From Novispirillum itersonii subsp. itersonii ATCC 12639 (lineage in GTDB: Bacteria; Pseudomonadota; Alphaproteobacteria; Rhodospirillales; Rhodospirillaceae), in NCBI RefSeq assembly GCF_000381985.1, contig NZ_KB907349.1:50814-114813 (forward strand): a stretch of 64,000 nucleotides of DNA, given 5' to 3'. This document shows, in pieces, positions 8,237 to 15,630 of this stretch (position 1 is its first letter; every line of letters begins with the position of its first letter). Position numbers and translations under genes: made by a program. The notes under the pieces are model-generated. The model did not search any database. It was not told the origin of the DNA and worked only from the letters and a program-made list of their open reading frames with translations.

Positions 8237-9541
8237 ATGCTGCCCTTCCTGACCGATCTCGCCGTTTTTCTGCTGCTGCCGCTGTTGGTCTGGCGGCTGG
8301 TGCGGCCTGTGGTGCCGCTGGCGGTGGTGCCGGTTCTGGTCGGTCTGGCGGTGGCGGGGCTGGCGGCGTTGAACGGTCAGCAGGGGCCGCAGTTTCTGGC
8401 CCCGACGGCGGTGGGGGATGCCCTCGGGATGTTGGGGGTGATTTTGCTGGCCTTTTCCGCCGGTCTGGAAGGGCGGGATCCGGGGCATCTGACGCCGGGG
8501 CATCTGGCTTCGGGGCTGGCGGAAAGGGCCCCGTCGTCACCGGGGCGCATTCTGCGGTCTGCCGGGGTGGCGCTGGCGTTGCCGTTCGTCGCCGGAACGG
8601 CGCTGGCATGGGGCCTGCTGTCAGTGGCAGAGGGCTGGCAACCTGATGGGCTGCCGAAAGAACTGGCGGCAGCGTCGATCGGCCTGTGCCTGGCGGTCAG
8701 TGCTCTGCCGGTTCTGGTGGCTCTGCTGCGGGAGCTGCCGTCGGGCCTGCGCCCGTTGGGGGCGGTGGCGGTCCGGGTGGCGGCGCTGGACGACATGGCG
8801 CTGTGGCTGGGCCTTGGTCTGCTGATGGCGTTGGGGCGGTCGCAGGCGGTCAGCGTCGGGTTTGGTCCGGCGGATGTGCTGGCCCTGCTGGTTCTGGGGA
8901 CGCTGCCGTTTCTTCTGTCATTTTTGGGGCAGGTAAGAGGAGGGAGCGGTCCGGGGCATCCGCTGCCGGTATGGGGCGGGGCGGCGGTGGTGCTGACCGT
9001 TTCGTCACTGGCCACTGCGCAACTGGGCCTGCACGCGGTGCTGGGCGCGTATTTCGCCGGGATGATCCTGCCCGCCCGGTGGGCGGCGCGGCTGCCGGAA
9101 CAGACCATTGGCCGGTGGGCCCTGCTGGGGTTGGCCCCTTTGTTTTTCGGGCATCGCGGGCTGGCCATTGATCCCCGGCTGCTGACCCCGGATGTACTGG
9201 GGTGGGTGGCCCTGCTGTTGCTGGTGTCGATGGTCACCAAGATTGTGGCGGTTCAGTGGGTGCCGCCGGTGCCCGGCCTGTCCCGGCACCGGCGGCTGAC
9301 GCTGGGGGTGTTCCTGCAATGCAAGGGGCTGATGGAAATCGTTGCTGCGACCCTGCTGATGAACAGCGGTCTGCTGACCGCGACCACTTATGCGGCGCTG
9401 GTGATGCTGGCACTGGTTTCCACCACGCTGACCGCCCCGTTGATCCGTCTGCTGACGCCGGGATGTTTAGAGCCGGAAACAGCTAAGATGTCCGGGATTC
9501 CGGACGGATGCCGGGTGTCCGGAAAATCAGACATCGCCTGA
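8237..9541 (+). CDS. CPA2-type cation/proton antiporter
   Basis: This 434-residue membrane protein looks like a monovalent cation:proton antiporter of the CPA2/Kef family. About 11-13 hydrophobic helices are visible, with a LGVILLAFSAGLEG segment near residue 75, where CPA2 members have LLFxxGLE, and HAVLGAYFAGMILP near residue 265. It lacks a C-terminal RCK/TrkA nucleotide domain; the chain ends in a short hydrophilic tail. The gene starts 11 bp after panD, so the two are likely co-transcribed. The ion is not predictable. Its 3' end overlaps two TGTCCGG dyads proposed as enhancers for the next operon. Confidence 0.82.
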   Translation: MLPFLTDLAVFLLLPLLVWRLVRPVVPLAVVPVLVGLAVAGLAALNGQQGPQFLAPTAVGDALGMLGVILLAFSAGLEGRDPGHLTPGHLASGLAERAPSSPGRILRSAGVALALPFVAGTALAWGLLSVAEGWQPDGLPKELAAASIGLCLAVSALPVLVALLRELPSGLRPLGAVAVRVAALDDMALWLGLGLLMALGRSQAVSVGFGPADVLALLVLGTLPFLLSFLGQVRGGSGPGHPLPVWGGAAVVLTVSSLATAQLGLHAVLGAYFAGMILPARWAARLPEQTIGRWALLGLAPLFFGHRGLAIDPRLLTPDVLGWVALLLLVSMVTKIVAVQWVPPVPGLSRHRRLTLGVFLQCKGLMEIVAATLLMNSGLLTATTYAALVMLALVSTTLTAPLIRLLTPGCLEPETAKMSGIPDGCRVSGKSDIA

Positions 9542-9602
9542 AACTATATTAAAATCAGTAGAGTATCCCATTTTTCTTCAGGACTGTCCGGTTTTCAGGA
9601 CA
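9489..9602. promoter_or_regulatory. three TGTCCGG dyads, candidate enhancer sites
   Basis: Three 18-base sites share TGTCCGG at the left and a GGACA-like right arm: TGTCCGGGATTCCGGACG (9489-9506), TGTCCGGAAAATCAGACA (9516-9533) and TGTCCGGTTTTCAGGACA (9585-9602). They lie about 65-180 bp upstream of the sigma-54 promoter at 9668, a usual distance for enhancer-binding-protein sites. The third also forms a 9-bp hairpin arm pair (9581-9589 with 9598-9606). Binding by the activator at 6115-7581 is inference. Confidence 0.6.
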
Positions 9603-9667
9603 GTCCCACTCTGGGGTGAAGATCCGCTGAGATCCGCGAACCCCCCGGTTTTCCGCCTTTTTTATGG

Positions 9668-9684
9668 TTGGCATGACCCTTGCG
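9668..9684 (+). promoter_or_regulatory. sigma-54 (-24/-12) promoter of the ABC operon
   Basis: TTGGCATGACCCTTGCG matches the sigma-54 consensus YTGGCACGN4TTGCW closely, with GG at 9670-9671 and GC at 9682-9683 separated by exactly 10 bases. It lies about 80 bp before the substrate-binding-protein start and points toward it. Confidence 0.78.
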
Positions 9685-9763
9685 TAAGCAGCAGGCAAGA
9701 CCCGGACATCGGGCTTGGCCTGCCCGCCTGAGGCAAGGCCGCAACCATGGGAGGATATTCCGG

Positions 9764-10984
9764 ATGCTTAAGACCCGCCTGACGGGGGTGATGCCCCATG
9801 CCGTGCGCCTGACGCTGGCCGCCGCGCTGCTGGCCGCTGGCAGTGTTGCCGCCACCGCCGCTGATACCCTGAAGATTGCCCATGTCTATGACAAGACCGG
9901 CCCGCTGGAAGCCTACGCCAAGCAGTCCTCCACCGGCCTGATGCTGGGGCTGGAATATCTGACCGGCGGCACGATGGAGGTGGCCGGAAAGAAACTTGAG
10001 GTCATTGAGAAGGATACGCAGGGCAAGCCGGATGTCGGGAAGGCGATGCTGGCGGAAGCCTTTGGCGATGATGATGCCGACATTGCCGTTGGTCCGGTGT
10101 CCAGCGGGGTGGCGCTGGCGATGCTGCCGGTGGCGCAGGAGTTCGGCAAGGTGCTGGTGGTGGAACCGGCGGTGGCTGACAGCATCACCGGGGCCAACTG
10201 GAACCGCTTTGTGTTCCGGACCGGCCGCAATTCCTCGCAGGATGCCATTGCCAATGCGGTGGCGCTGGGCAGGCCGGGGGTGAAAATTGCCACGCTGGCG
10301 CAGGATTATGCCTTTGGCCGCGATGGTGTTGCCGCCTTTAAGGAGGCCCTGAAAAGCACCGGGGCCGATATCGTCCATGAAGAATATGTGCCGACGGATA
10401 CCAAGGATTTCACGGCGTCCGGTCAGCGGGTGTTTGATGCCCTGAAGGACCAGAAAGGCGAGCGGATCGTATTCGTGATCTGGGCCGGTGGTAACAACCC
10501 GATCGGCAAGCTGAAGGCGATGGCCCCGGAACGGCTGGAGATCAGGCTGGCCAGCGGTGGCAACATCCTGCCCGCGATGGCCGCCTATAAGGACATTCCG
10601 GGGATGGAAGGGGCGACGTATTACTATTACGAAATCCCGAAGAATCCGATGAATGACTGGCTGATTGCCGAACATCAGAAGCGCTTCAGCAGCCCGCCTG
10701 ATTTCTTCACCGCCGGGGGCTTTTCTGCCGCCAGCGCGATTGTTACCGCCCTGAAGGCCAGTAAAGGCAAGGCGGATGGCGAAACCCTGATCAAGACCAT
10801 GGAAGGGATGAGCTTCGAGACCCCGAAGGGCACCATGCAGTTCCGGAAGGAGGACCATCAGGCCCTGCAGGAAATGTATCACTTCCGCATCGCCGTGAAG
10901 GACGGTGTGGCTTGGGGCATCCCCGAACTGGTGCGGGTGCTGAAGATCGGCGACATGGCCGTTCCGGTACAGAACAAGCGTTGA
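9764..10984 (+). CDS. branched-chain amino acid-type ABC substrate-binding protein
   Basis: This 406-residue periplasmic binding protein belongs to the Leu/Ile/Val (HAAT) family. A signal peptide occupies about residues 1-34, ending ATAAD. The mature part begins TLKIAHVYDKTGPLEAYAKQ, typical of the family, and the two lobes alternate as expected (VGPVSSGVALA, ATLAQDYAFGRDG). The ATG at 9764 follows GGAGGATATTCC; longer in-frame readings lack a better start. It heads a complete SBP-ATPase-ATPase-permease-permease set. The ligand may be an amino acid, amide or aromatic acid. A sigma-54 promoter lies just upstream. Confidence 0.9.
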   Translation: MLKTRLTGVMPHAVRLTLAAALLAAGSVAATAADTLKIAHVYDKTGPLEAYAKQSSTGLMLGLEYLTGGTMEVAGKKLEVIEKDTQGKPDVGKAMLAEAFGDDDADIAVGPVSSGVALAMLPVAQEFGKVLVVEPAVADSITGANWNRFVFRTGRNSSQDAIANAVALGRPGVKIATLAQDYAFGRDGVAAFKEALKSTGADIVHEEYVPTDTKDFTASGQRVFDALKDQKGERIVFVIWAGGNNPIGKLKAMAPERLEIRLASGGNILPAMAAYKDIPGMEGATYYYYEIPKNPMNDWLIAEHQKRFSSPPDFFTAGGFSAASAIVTALKASKGKADGETLIKTMEGMSFETPKGTMQFRKEDHQALQEMYHFRIAVKDGVAWGIPELVRVLKIGDMAVPVQNKR

Positions 10985-10991
10985 TCCCCGT

Positions 10992-11024
10992 CCGCCGCCG
11001 GACAGGGCCTGTTTCCGGCGGCGG
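10992..11024. other. intergenic hairpin between SBP and ATPase genes
   Basis: CCGCCGCCGGA (10992-11002) pairs perfectly with 11014-11024 over an 11-base loop. Hairpins here often protect the abundant binding-protein message or attenuate read-through. Only TTTCC follows, so full termination is doubtful. Confidence 0.5.
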
Positions 11025-11062
11025 TTTCCTCTGCGTTCTGACTGTACCTGAAGGGGTAATCC

Positions 11063-11839
11063 ATGACCCATGCCGAACATCCTGTTCTGGCGACGGACGG
11101 GCTGACGGTCCGCTTTGGCGGGCATGTGGCCGTCAATGATGTCACCTGTGCTTTCCACCGGGGGACCCTGACGGCGATTGTCGGGCCGAACGGAGCCGGA
11201 AAGACCACCTATTTCAACCTGATTTCCGGGCAGCTGAAGGCGACCGCCGGGCGGGTCTTCGTCAATGGCGAGGACGTCACCCGCTTTCCGGCCCCCCGCC
11301 GGACCGAGCGTGGGATCGGCCGGGCTTTTCAGCTGACCAATCTGTTTCCCAACCTCAGCGTTCTGGAAAATGTCCGGCTGGCGGTGCAGGCCCGCAGTGC
11401 CCACGGCTTCAGCCTGTTTTCGATGGCCAGCCGCCATGTGGAGCTGATCGAACAGGCCGAGCATGTTCTGGCCCGGGTCGGGCTGCTGGACCGGGCCGGG
11501 GCGGTGGCCGCCACCCTGTCACATGGCGACAAGCGGAAGCTGGAAGTCGGCATGATGCTGGCGTTGGAGCGGGACATTCTGATGTTTGATGAACCCACTG
11601 CGGGCATGAGTGTTGATGAAGCCCCGGTGATCCTTGATCTGATCCGTCAGATTAAGGCTGACACCAGCAAGACCATTCTGCTGGTGGAACACAAGATGGA
11701 TGTGATCCGGTCGCTGGCAGACCGCATTATCGTGCTGCACAACGGGTATCTGGTCGCCGATGGCGCCCCGGCAGAGGTGATGTCTTCCCCCATTGTGCAG
11801 GAAGCCTATCTGGGGACGGGAGTGGCTGACCATGTCTGA
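11063..11839 (+). CDS. ABC transporter ATPase, LivG type
   Basis: This 258-residue ATPase has Walker A GPNGAGKTT (about residue 42), the LivG-type loop with NLFPNLSVLENV, a signature region LSHGDKRKLEVGM in place of LSGGQ, as is normal for LivG, Walker B ILMFDEPTAGM and the H-loop LLVEHKMD. It energises the HAAT transporter encoded by neighbouring genes. The stop overlaps the start of the next ATPase gene by 8 bp, indicating translational coupling. Confidence 0.92.
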   Translation: MTHAEHPVLATDGLTVRFGGHVAVNDVTCAFHRGTLTAIVGPNGAGKTTYFNLISGQLKATAGRVFVNGEDVTRFPAPRRTERGIGRAFQLTNLFPNLSVLENVRLAVQARSAHGFSLFSMASRHVELIEQAEHVLARVGLLDRAGAVAATLSHGDKRKLEVGMMLALERDILMFDEPTAGMSVDEAPVILDLIRQIKADTSKTILLVEHKMDVIRSLADRIIVLHNGYLVADGAPAEVMSSPIVQEAYLGTGVADHV

Positions 11840-12587
11840 CCGCCTTACGCACGGCACGCCGCTGCGCCCGCCGTTGCTGTCGCTGTCCGGGGTGCATACC
11901 CACATCGGGCAATATCATATTCTGCAGGGGGTCGATCTCGACATCCCCGAAGGTCAGCTGACCATGCTGCTGGGTCGCAATGGGGCGGGCAAAACCACCA
12001 CCATGCGCACCATTATGGGGCTGTGGCAGCCGTCCCGCGGCGAGATCCGGTTTGACGGTGCCGGGCTGGCCGGGCTTCCCACCCCGGAGATTGCCCGGCG
12101 CGGTATTGCCTATGTGCCGGAAAATATGGGGATCTTCGGGGCGTTGACAGTGCAGGAGAACATGCATCTGGCCGCCCGCAGCGGCCCGATGGATAGCGCC
12201 CGGCTGGACTGGCTGTTCGAGGTGTTTCCGGCCCTGAAGAAATTCTGGAAAAGCCCGGCGGGATCGCTGTCCGGCGGACAGAAGCAGATGCTGGCGATTG
12301 CCCGGGCGGTGATCGAGCCGTCGCGCCTGCTGCTGATTGACGAGCCGACCAAGGGGCTGGCCCCGGCGATTGTCTCAGCCCTGACCGGGGCCATCCTGCA
12401 GCTTAAAAGCTTCGGGGCCACCATTCTGATGGTGGAACAGAACTTCGCCATGGCCCGGGCGGTGGGGGATACGGTGGCGGTGATGGATGACGGGCGTATC
12501 GTCCACCGTGGACTGATGGCCGATCTGGCCGCAGACAAGGCCTTGCAGGAGCGGCTCCTCGGCCTCAGCATGGATATGCATCAATGA
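11832..12587 (+). CDS. ABC transporter ATPase, LivF type
   Basis: The ATG at 11832 lies inside the 3' end of the livG-like gene (8-bp overlap), giving 251 residues. Walker A is GRNGAGKTT, the signature LSGGQKQMLAIARA, Walker B LLLIDEPTKGLAP, and the H-loop LMVEQNF, all typical of LivF. A longer in-frame extension upstream would lie within livG and is rejected. Its stop overlaps the next permease start as ATGA. It forms the ATPase heterodimer with the LivG-like subunit. Confidence 0.92.
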   Translation: MSDRLTHGTPLRPPLLSLSGVHTHIGQYHILQGVDLDIPEGQLTMLLGRNGAGKTTTMRTIMGLWQPSRGEIRFDGAGLAGLPTPEIARRGIAYVPENMGIFGALTVQENMHLAARSGPMDSARLDWLFEVFPALKKFWKSPAGSLSGGQKQMLAIARAVIEPSRLLLIDEPTKGLAPAIVSALTGAILQLKSFGATILMVEQNFAMARAVGDTVAVMDDGRIVHRGLMADLAADKALQERLLGLSMDMHQ

Positions 12588-13606
12588 GCGGGTCTTTTGA
12601 AAGTCTTCTGGCCCGCCTGCGCGGCGGGGATGGGGCGCGGCGCTCCGGTCTGCTGCTGATCGTTGCCCTGATGCTGCTGGCGCTGGCCGGGGTCGGGTCC
12701 CTGCCGACATGGATCACCCTGACGCTGGCCGGGTTGGCGATGGGGATGATGGTCTTTATCATGGCATCGGGCCTGACGCTGGTGTTCGGCCTGATGGATG
12801 TCCTCAACTTCGGGCACGGGGCTTTCATTTCGCTGGGGGCTTTTGTCGGCGTCAGTGTCATGGCGGCGCTGGGCCCGTGGATGGAGTCCGCCTCGCTGGC
12901 GGTGAATCTGGCGGCAGTGCTCGCCGGGGCAATCATCGGCATGGTGGTGACCGGGCTGTTCGGCTACGTGTTCGAGCGGCTGGTGGTGATGCCGGTCTAT
13001 GGCAATCACCTGAAACAGATCCTGATCACCATGGGCGGGCTGATCGTGGTGGAGCAGCTGATCTACGTGGTGTGGGGGCCGGATGCGATCCCGATTCCCC
13101 GCCCGGAAACCCTGAAAGGGGCCCTGACCTTCGGCGATGTGGTGCTGGAAAAGTACCGTCTGCTGGCGGTGGCGGTCGGTCTGGTGATCTTTGCCACGAT
13201 GACAGCGGTGCTGACCCGCACCAAGATCGGTCTGCTGGTGCGGGCCGGGGTTGAAAACAGCGAGATGGTGGAATCCCTCGGCTATCCGGTGACGCGGCTG
13301 TTCATCGCCGTCTTTATCGCCGGGTCGGCGCTGGCCGGTCTGGGAGGGGTGATGTGGGGCCTGTATGAGGAAGTCATTACCGCCCACATGGGGATGAGTG
13401 TGATGGTGATGGTGTTTATCGTTGTCATCATCGGCGGTCTGGGGTCGGTGGAAGGCTGTTTCCTCGGGGCGCTGCTGGTCGGCCTGATGAACAACTACGT
13501 CGCCTATCTGGCCCCGAAAATGGCGCTGGGGTCGTCGATCCTGCTGATGGTGGTGATTCTGATGTGGCGGCCCGAAGGGTTGCTGCCGGTCGCCAAGGGC
13601 CGGTGA
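12584..13606 (+). CDS. ABC transporter permease, LivH type
   Basis: This 340-residue inner-membrane permease has about eight hydrophobic segments. It carries the LivH features ASGLTLVFGLMDVLNFGHGAF (about residues 60-80), the cytoplasmic loop TRTKIGLLVRAGVENSEMVESLGYP, the coupling region of this family, and a C-terminal GGLGSVEGCFLGALLVGL. The start overlaps the livF-like stop by 4 bp. It forms one half of the membrane channel with the following LivM-type protein. Confidence 0.92.
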   Translation: MSGSFESLLARLRGGDGARRSGLLLIVALMLLALAGVGSLPTWITLTLAGLAMGMMVFIMASGLTLVFGLMDVLNFGHGAFISLGAFVGVSVMAALGPWMESASLAVNLAAVLAGAIIGMVVTGLFGYVFERLVVMPVYGNHLKQILITMGGLIVVEQLIYVVWGPDAIPIPRPETLKGALTFGDVVLEKYRLLAVAVGLVIFATMTAVLTRTKIGLLVRAGVENSEMVESLGYPVTRLFIAVFIAGSALAGLGGVMWGLYEEVITAHMGMSVMVMVFIVVIIGGLGSVEGCFLGALLVGLMNNYVAYLAPKMALGSSILLMVVILMWRPEGLLPVAKGR

Positions 13607-13621
13607 GGGGAAGGGACGGAC

Positions 13622-14689
13622 ATGCTCAACACTCTGTTTTCCGGTGATTTTCCCCGCTCCCGCTGGCTGACCGGCCTGCTGCTGCTGATCGCTGTGGCAC
13701 TGCTGCTGGCCCCGTTTCTGTTCCCGGGGTCCCGCCCGCTGGATACGGCGGCGAAGGTCTGTATCTTTATTGTGCTGGTTGCCAGTTATGATCTGCTGCT
13801 GGGCTATACCGGGGTGGTCTCCTTTGCCCATACCGTGTTTTTTGGCATGGGGGCCTACGGGGCGGCGATTGCGCTGGCCAAAGTCGGCCCCGGCTGGGGT
13901 GCGCTGCTGACCGGCGGTGCGCTGGGGGTCCTGTCGGCGATGGTGCTGGCGCTGCTGATTGCCCTGTTCAGTCTGCGGGTCCGGGCGATTTTCTTTGCCA
14001 TGGTGACGCTGGCGGTGGCCTCGGCCTTCGCGATTCTGGTCAGCCAGCTGTTTCACATCACCGGGGGCGAGGATGGCCTGAGCTACAGCCTGCCGCGGGA
14101 GCTGACCCCGGCTTTCCGGCTGGTGCAGGACAAGGTGTTTGATGTGCGCATCGACGGGCGGCTGCTGACCTATTATCTGGTGCTGACCGCCTGCGCCGGG
14201 CTGTTCCTCGGGCTGCTGCGGCTGGTTAATTCGCCGTTCGGGCGGGTGTTGCAGGCAATCCGTGAGAATGAATTCCGGGCCGAAGCGCTGGGCTACCGCA
14301 CCGTGCTGTACCGCACGCTGGCATCCTGCATCGCTGCCGGGGTGGCGGCGCTGGCCGGGGTGATGATGGCGGTGTGGGCGCGCTATACCGGGCCGGAAAC
14401 CACGCTGTCGATGGATATCATGGTCAACATCCTGCTGATGGTGGTGATCGGCGGTATGGGTACCCTGTATGGGGCGGTGGTGGGGGCAACCCTGTTCGTG
14501 CTGGCCCAGAACTATCTGCAGACCCTGATGGCAGGGCTGAGTTCGGCAGTCTCCGGGGTGCCGGTGCTGCCCAACCTGTTCGCCCCGGACCGCTGGCTGC
14601 TGTGGCTGGGGGTGCTGTTTATCCTGAGTGTGTATTTCTTCCCGACCGGACTGGTGGGCCGCCTGCGCGGCACCGGTTCCGGGCGCTGA
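13622..14689 (+). CDS. ABC transporter permease, LivM type
   Basis: This 355-residue permease has about nine or ten hydrophobic segments and LivM hallmarks: ASYDLLLGYTGVVSFAHTVFFGMGAYG near residue 58 and the coupling loop SPFGRVLQAIRENEFRAEALGY near residue 205. The following GGMGTLYGAVVGA is typical near the C-terminus. The gene starts 15 bp after the LivH-type permease. It completes the transporter. Confidence 0.92.
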   Translation: MLNTLFSGDFPRSRWLTGLLLLIAVALLLAPFLFPGSRPLDTAAKVCIFIVLVASYDLLLGYTGVVSFAHTVFFGMGAYGAAIALAKVGPGWGALLTGGALGVLSAMVLALLIALFSLRVRAIFFAMVTLAVASAFAILVSQLFHITGGEDGLSYSLPRELTPAFRLVQDKVFDVRIDGRLLTYYLVLTACAGLFLGLLRLVNSPFGRVLQAIRENEFRAEALGYRTVLYRTLASCIAAGVAALAGVMMAVWARYTGPETTLSMDIMVNILLMVVIGGMGTLYGAVVGATLFVLAQNYLQTLMAGLSSAVSGVPVLPNLFAPDRWLLWLGVLFILSVYFFPTGLVGRLRGTGSGR

Positions 14690-14710
14690 CCCCGGATCAT
14701 GGAGGTTCTG

Positions 14711-15571
14711 ATGACCCATATGGGCCCCAATACCCGTCCGCCCCGGTCCCGCTATGCGTTTTGCCGGGGCTATGAAATCCACGTCACCGAGTGGGGGGAT
14801 CCGGCTCACGAAACCGTGGTGATGTGGCATGGTCTGGCCCGCACCGGCCGGGACTTTGACACGCTGGCCCGTTCCCTGGCCGATACCTACCACATTATCG
14901 CCCCGGATACGCTGGGGCGCGGCCTGTCGGCATGGTCGAAGCACCCGGATGACGAATACTGTCTGGGCTTTTATGCCGCCATCGCCACGGATCTGCTGGA
15001 TCATTTTGATCTGCACCGGGTGCGGTGGGTCGGGACCTCGATGGGCGGTGCGCTGGGCATCCGGCTGGCTGGCGGACTGTTCCGCGACCGGATCAGCCAT
15101 CTGGTGATCAATGACATCGCCCCCCAATTGGCTGCCCCGGCCATTGAGCGGATTCTGGCTTATGCCGGAGCCCCGCCGCAGTTCGATACGGTGACGGAGC
15201 TGGAGCAGTTCCTGCGGACGGCCTACCGTCCCTATGGCTGGCTGAGTGATGCGGAATGGCGGTCGATGGCGGAAACATCGGCCCGGCGGACCGACGGCGG
15301 CCGGGTGACGGTGCATTATGACCCGAAGATGGTGCGCCAGTTTGTTTGCCACCCCACCGACTATGATCAGTGGCCGCTGTATGATGCCATCACCGCCCGG
15401 ACCCTGCTGCTGCGGGGGAAGGAGTCTGATCTGATCCTGCCGGAATGGGCGCAGGAGATGGGGCGGCGTGGCCCGCAGGCGCAGGTGGTGGAAATTGACG
15501 GTGTCGGGCATGCCCCGGCCCTGAACGTCCCGGATCAGATCAGCCTGATCCGGGGCTTCCTCGCCGCCTGA
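14711..15571 (+). CDS. alpha/beta-fold hydrolase
   Basis: This protein of about 286 residues has an alpha/beta-hydrolase fold. An oxyanion-type HGLARTGRDF segment lies near residue 38, the nucleophile elbow GTSMGG (Ser near 112), an acid in the LLLRGKESDLI region, and the catalytic His in GVGHAP near 268. ATG 14711 is chosen because GGAGG at 14701-14705 is well placed; ATG 14699 is in frame too. It follows the LivM-type gene by 21 bp and probably belongs to the same operon, so it may cleave the imported compound or its CoA or ester derivative (inference). The substrate is unknown. Confidence 0.85.
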   Translation: MTHMGPNTRPPRSRYAFCRGYEIHVTEWGDPAHETVVMWHGLARTGRDFDTLARSLADTYHIIAPDTLGRGLSAWSKHPDDEYCLGFYAAIATDLLDHFDLHRVRWVGTSMGGALGIRLAGGLFRDRISHLVINDIAPQLAAPAIERILAYAGAPPQFDTVTELEQFLRTAYRPYGWLSDAEWRSMAETSARRTDGGRVTVHYDPKMVRQFVCHPTDYDQWPLYDAITARTLLLRGKESDLILPEWAQEMGRRGPQAQVVEIDGVGHAPALNVPDQISLIRGFLAA

Positions 15572-15580
15572 GACAGAAAA

Positions 15581-15614
15581 AAAGCCCCCGGGATGGCATC
15601 CCCGGGGGCTTTTC
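15581..15614. terminator. bidirectional terminator
   Basis: AAAGCCCCCGGG (15581-15592) pairs with 15601-15612, with A-rich and T-rich flanks on both sides. It sits between the convergent hydrolase and outer-membrane factor genes and can serve both. Confidence 0.88.
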
Positions 15615-15630
15615 TTATCGGTGGTGCCGA

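Noticed and set aside
9662..11464. 600-residue minus-strand frame opposite the binding-protein and LivG-type genes
   Set aside because: Shadow of recognised plus-strand genes; no signal, motif or ribosome site supports it.
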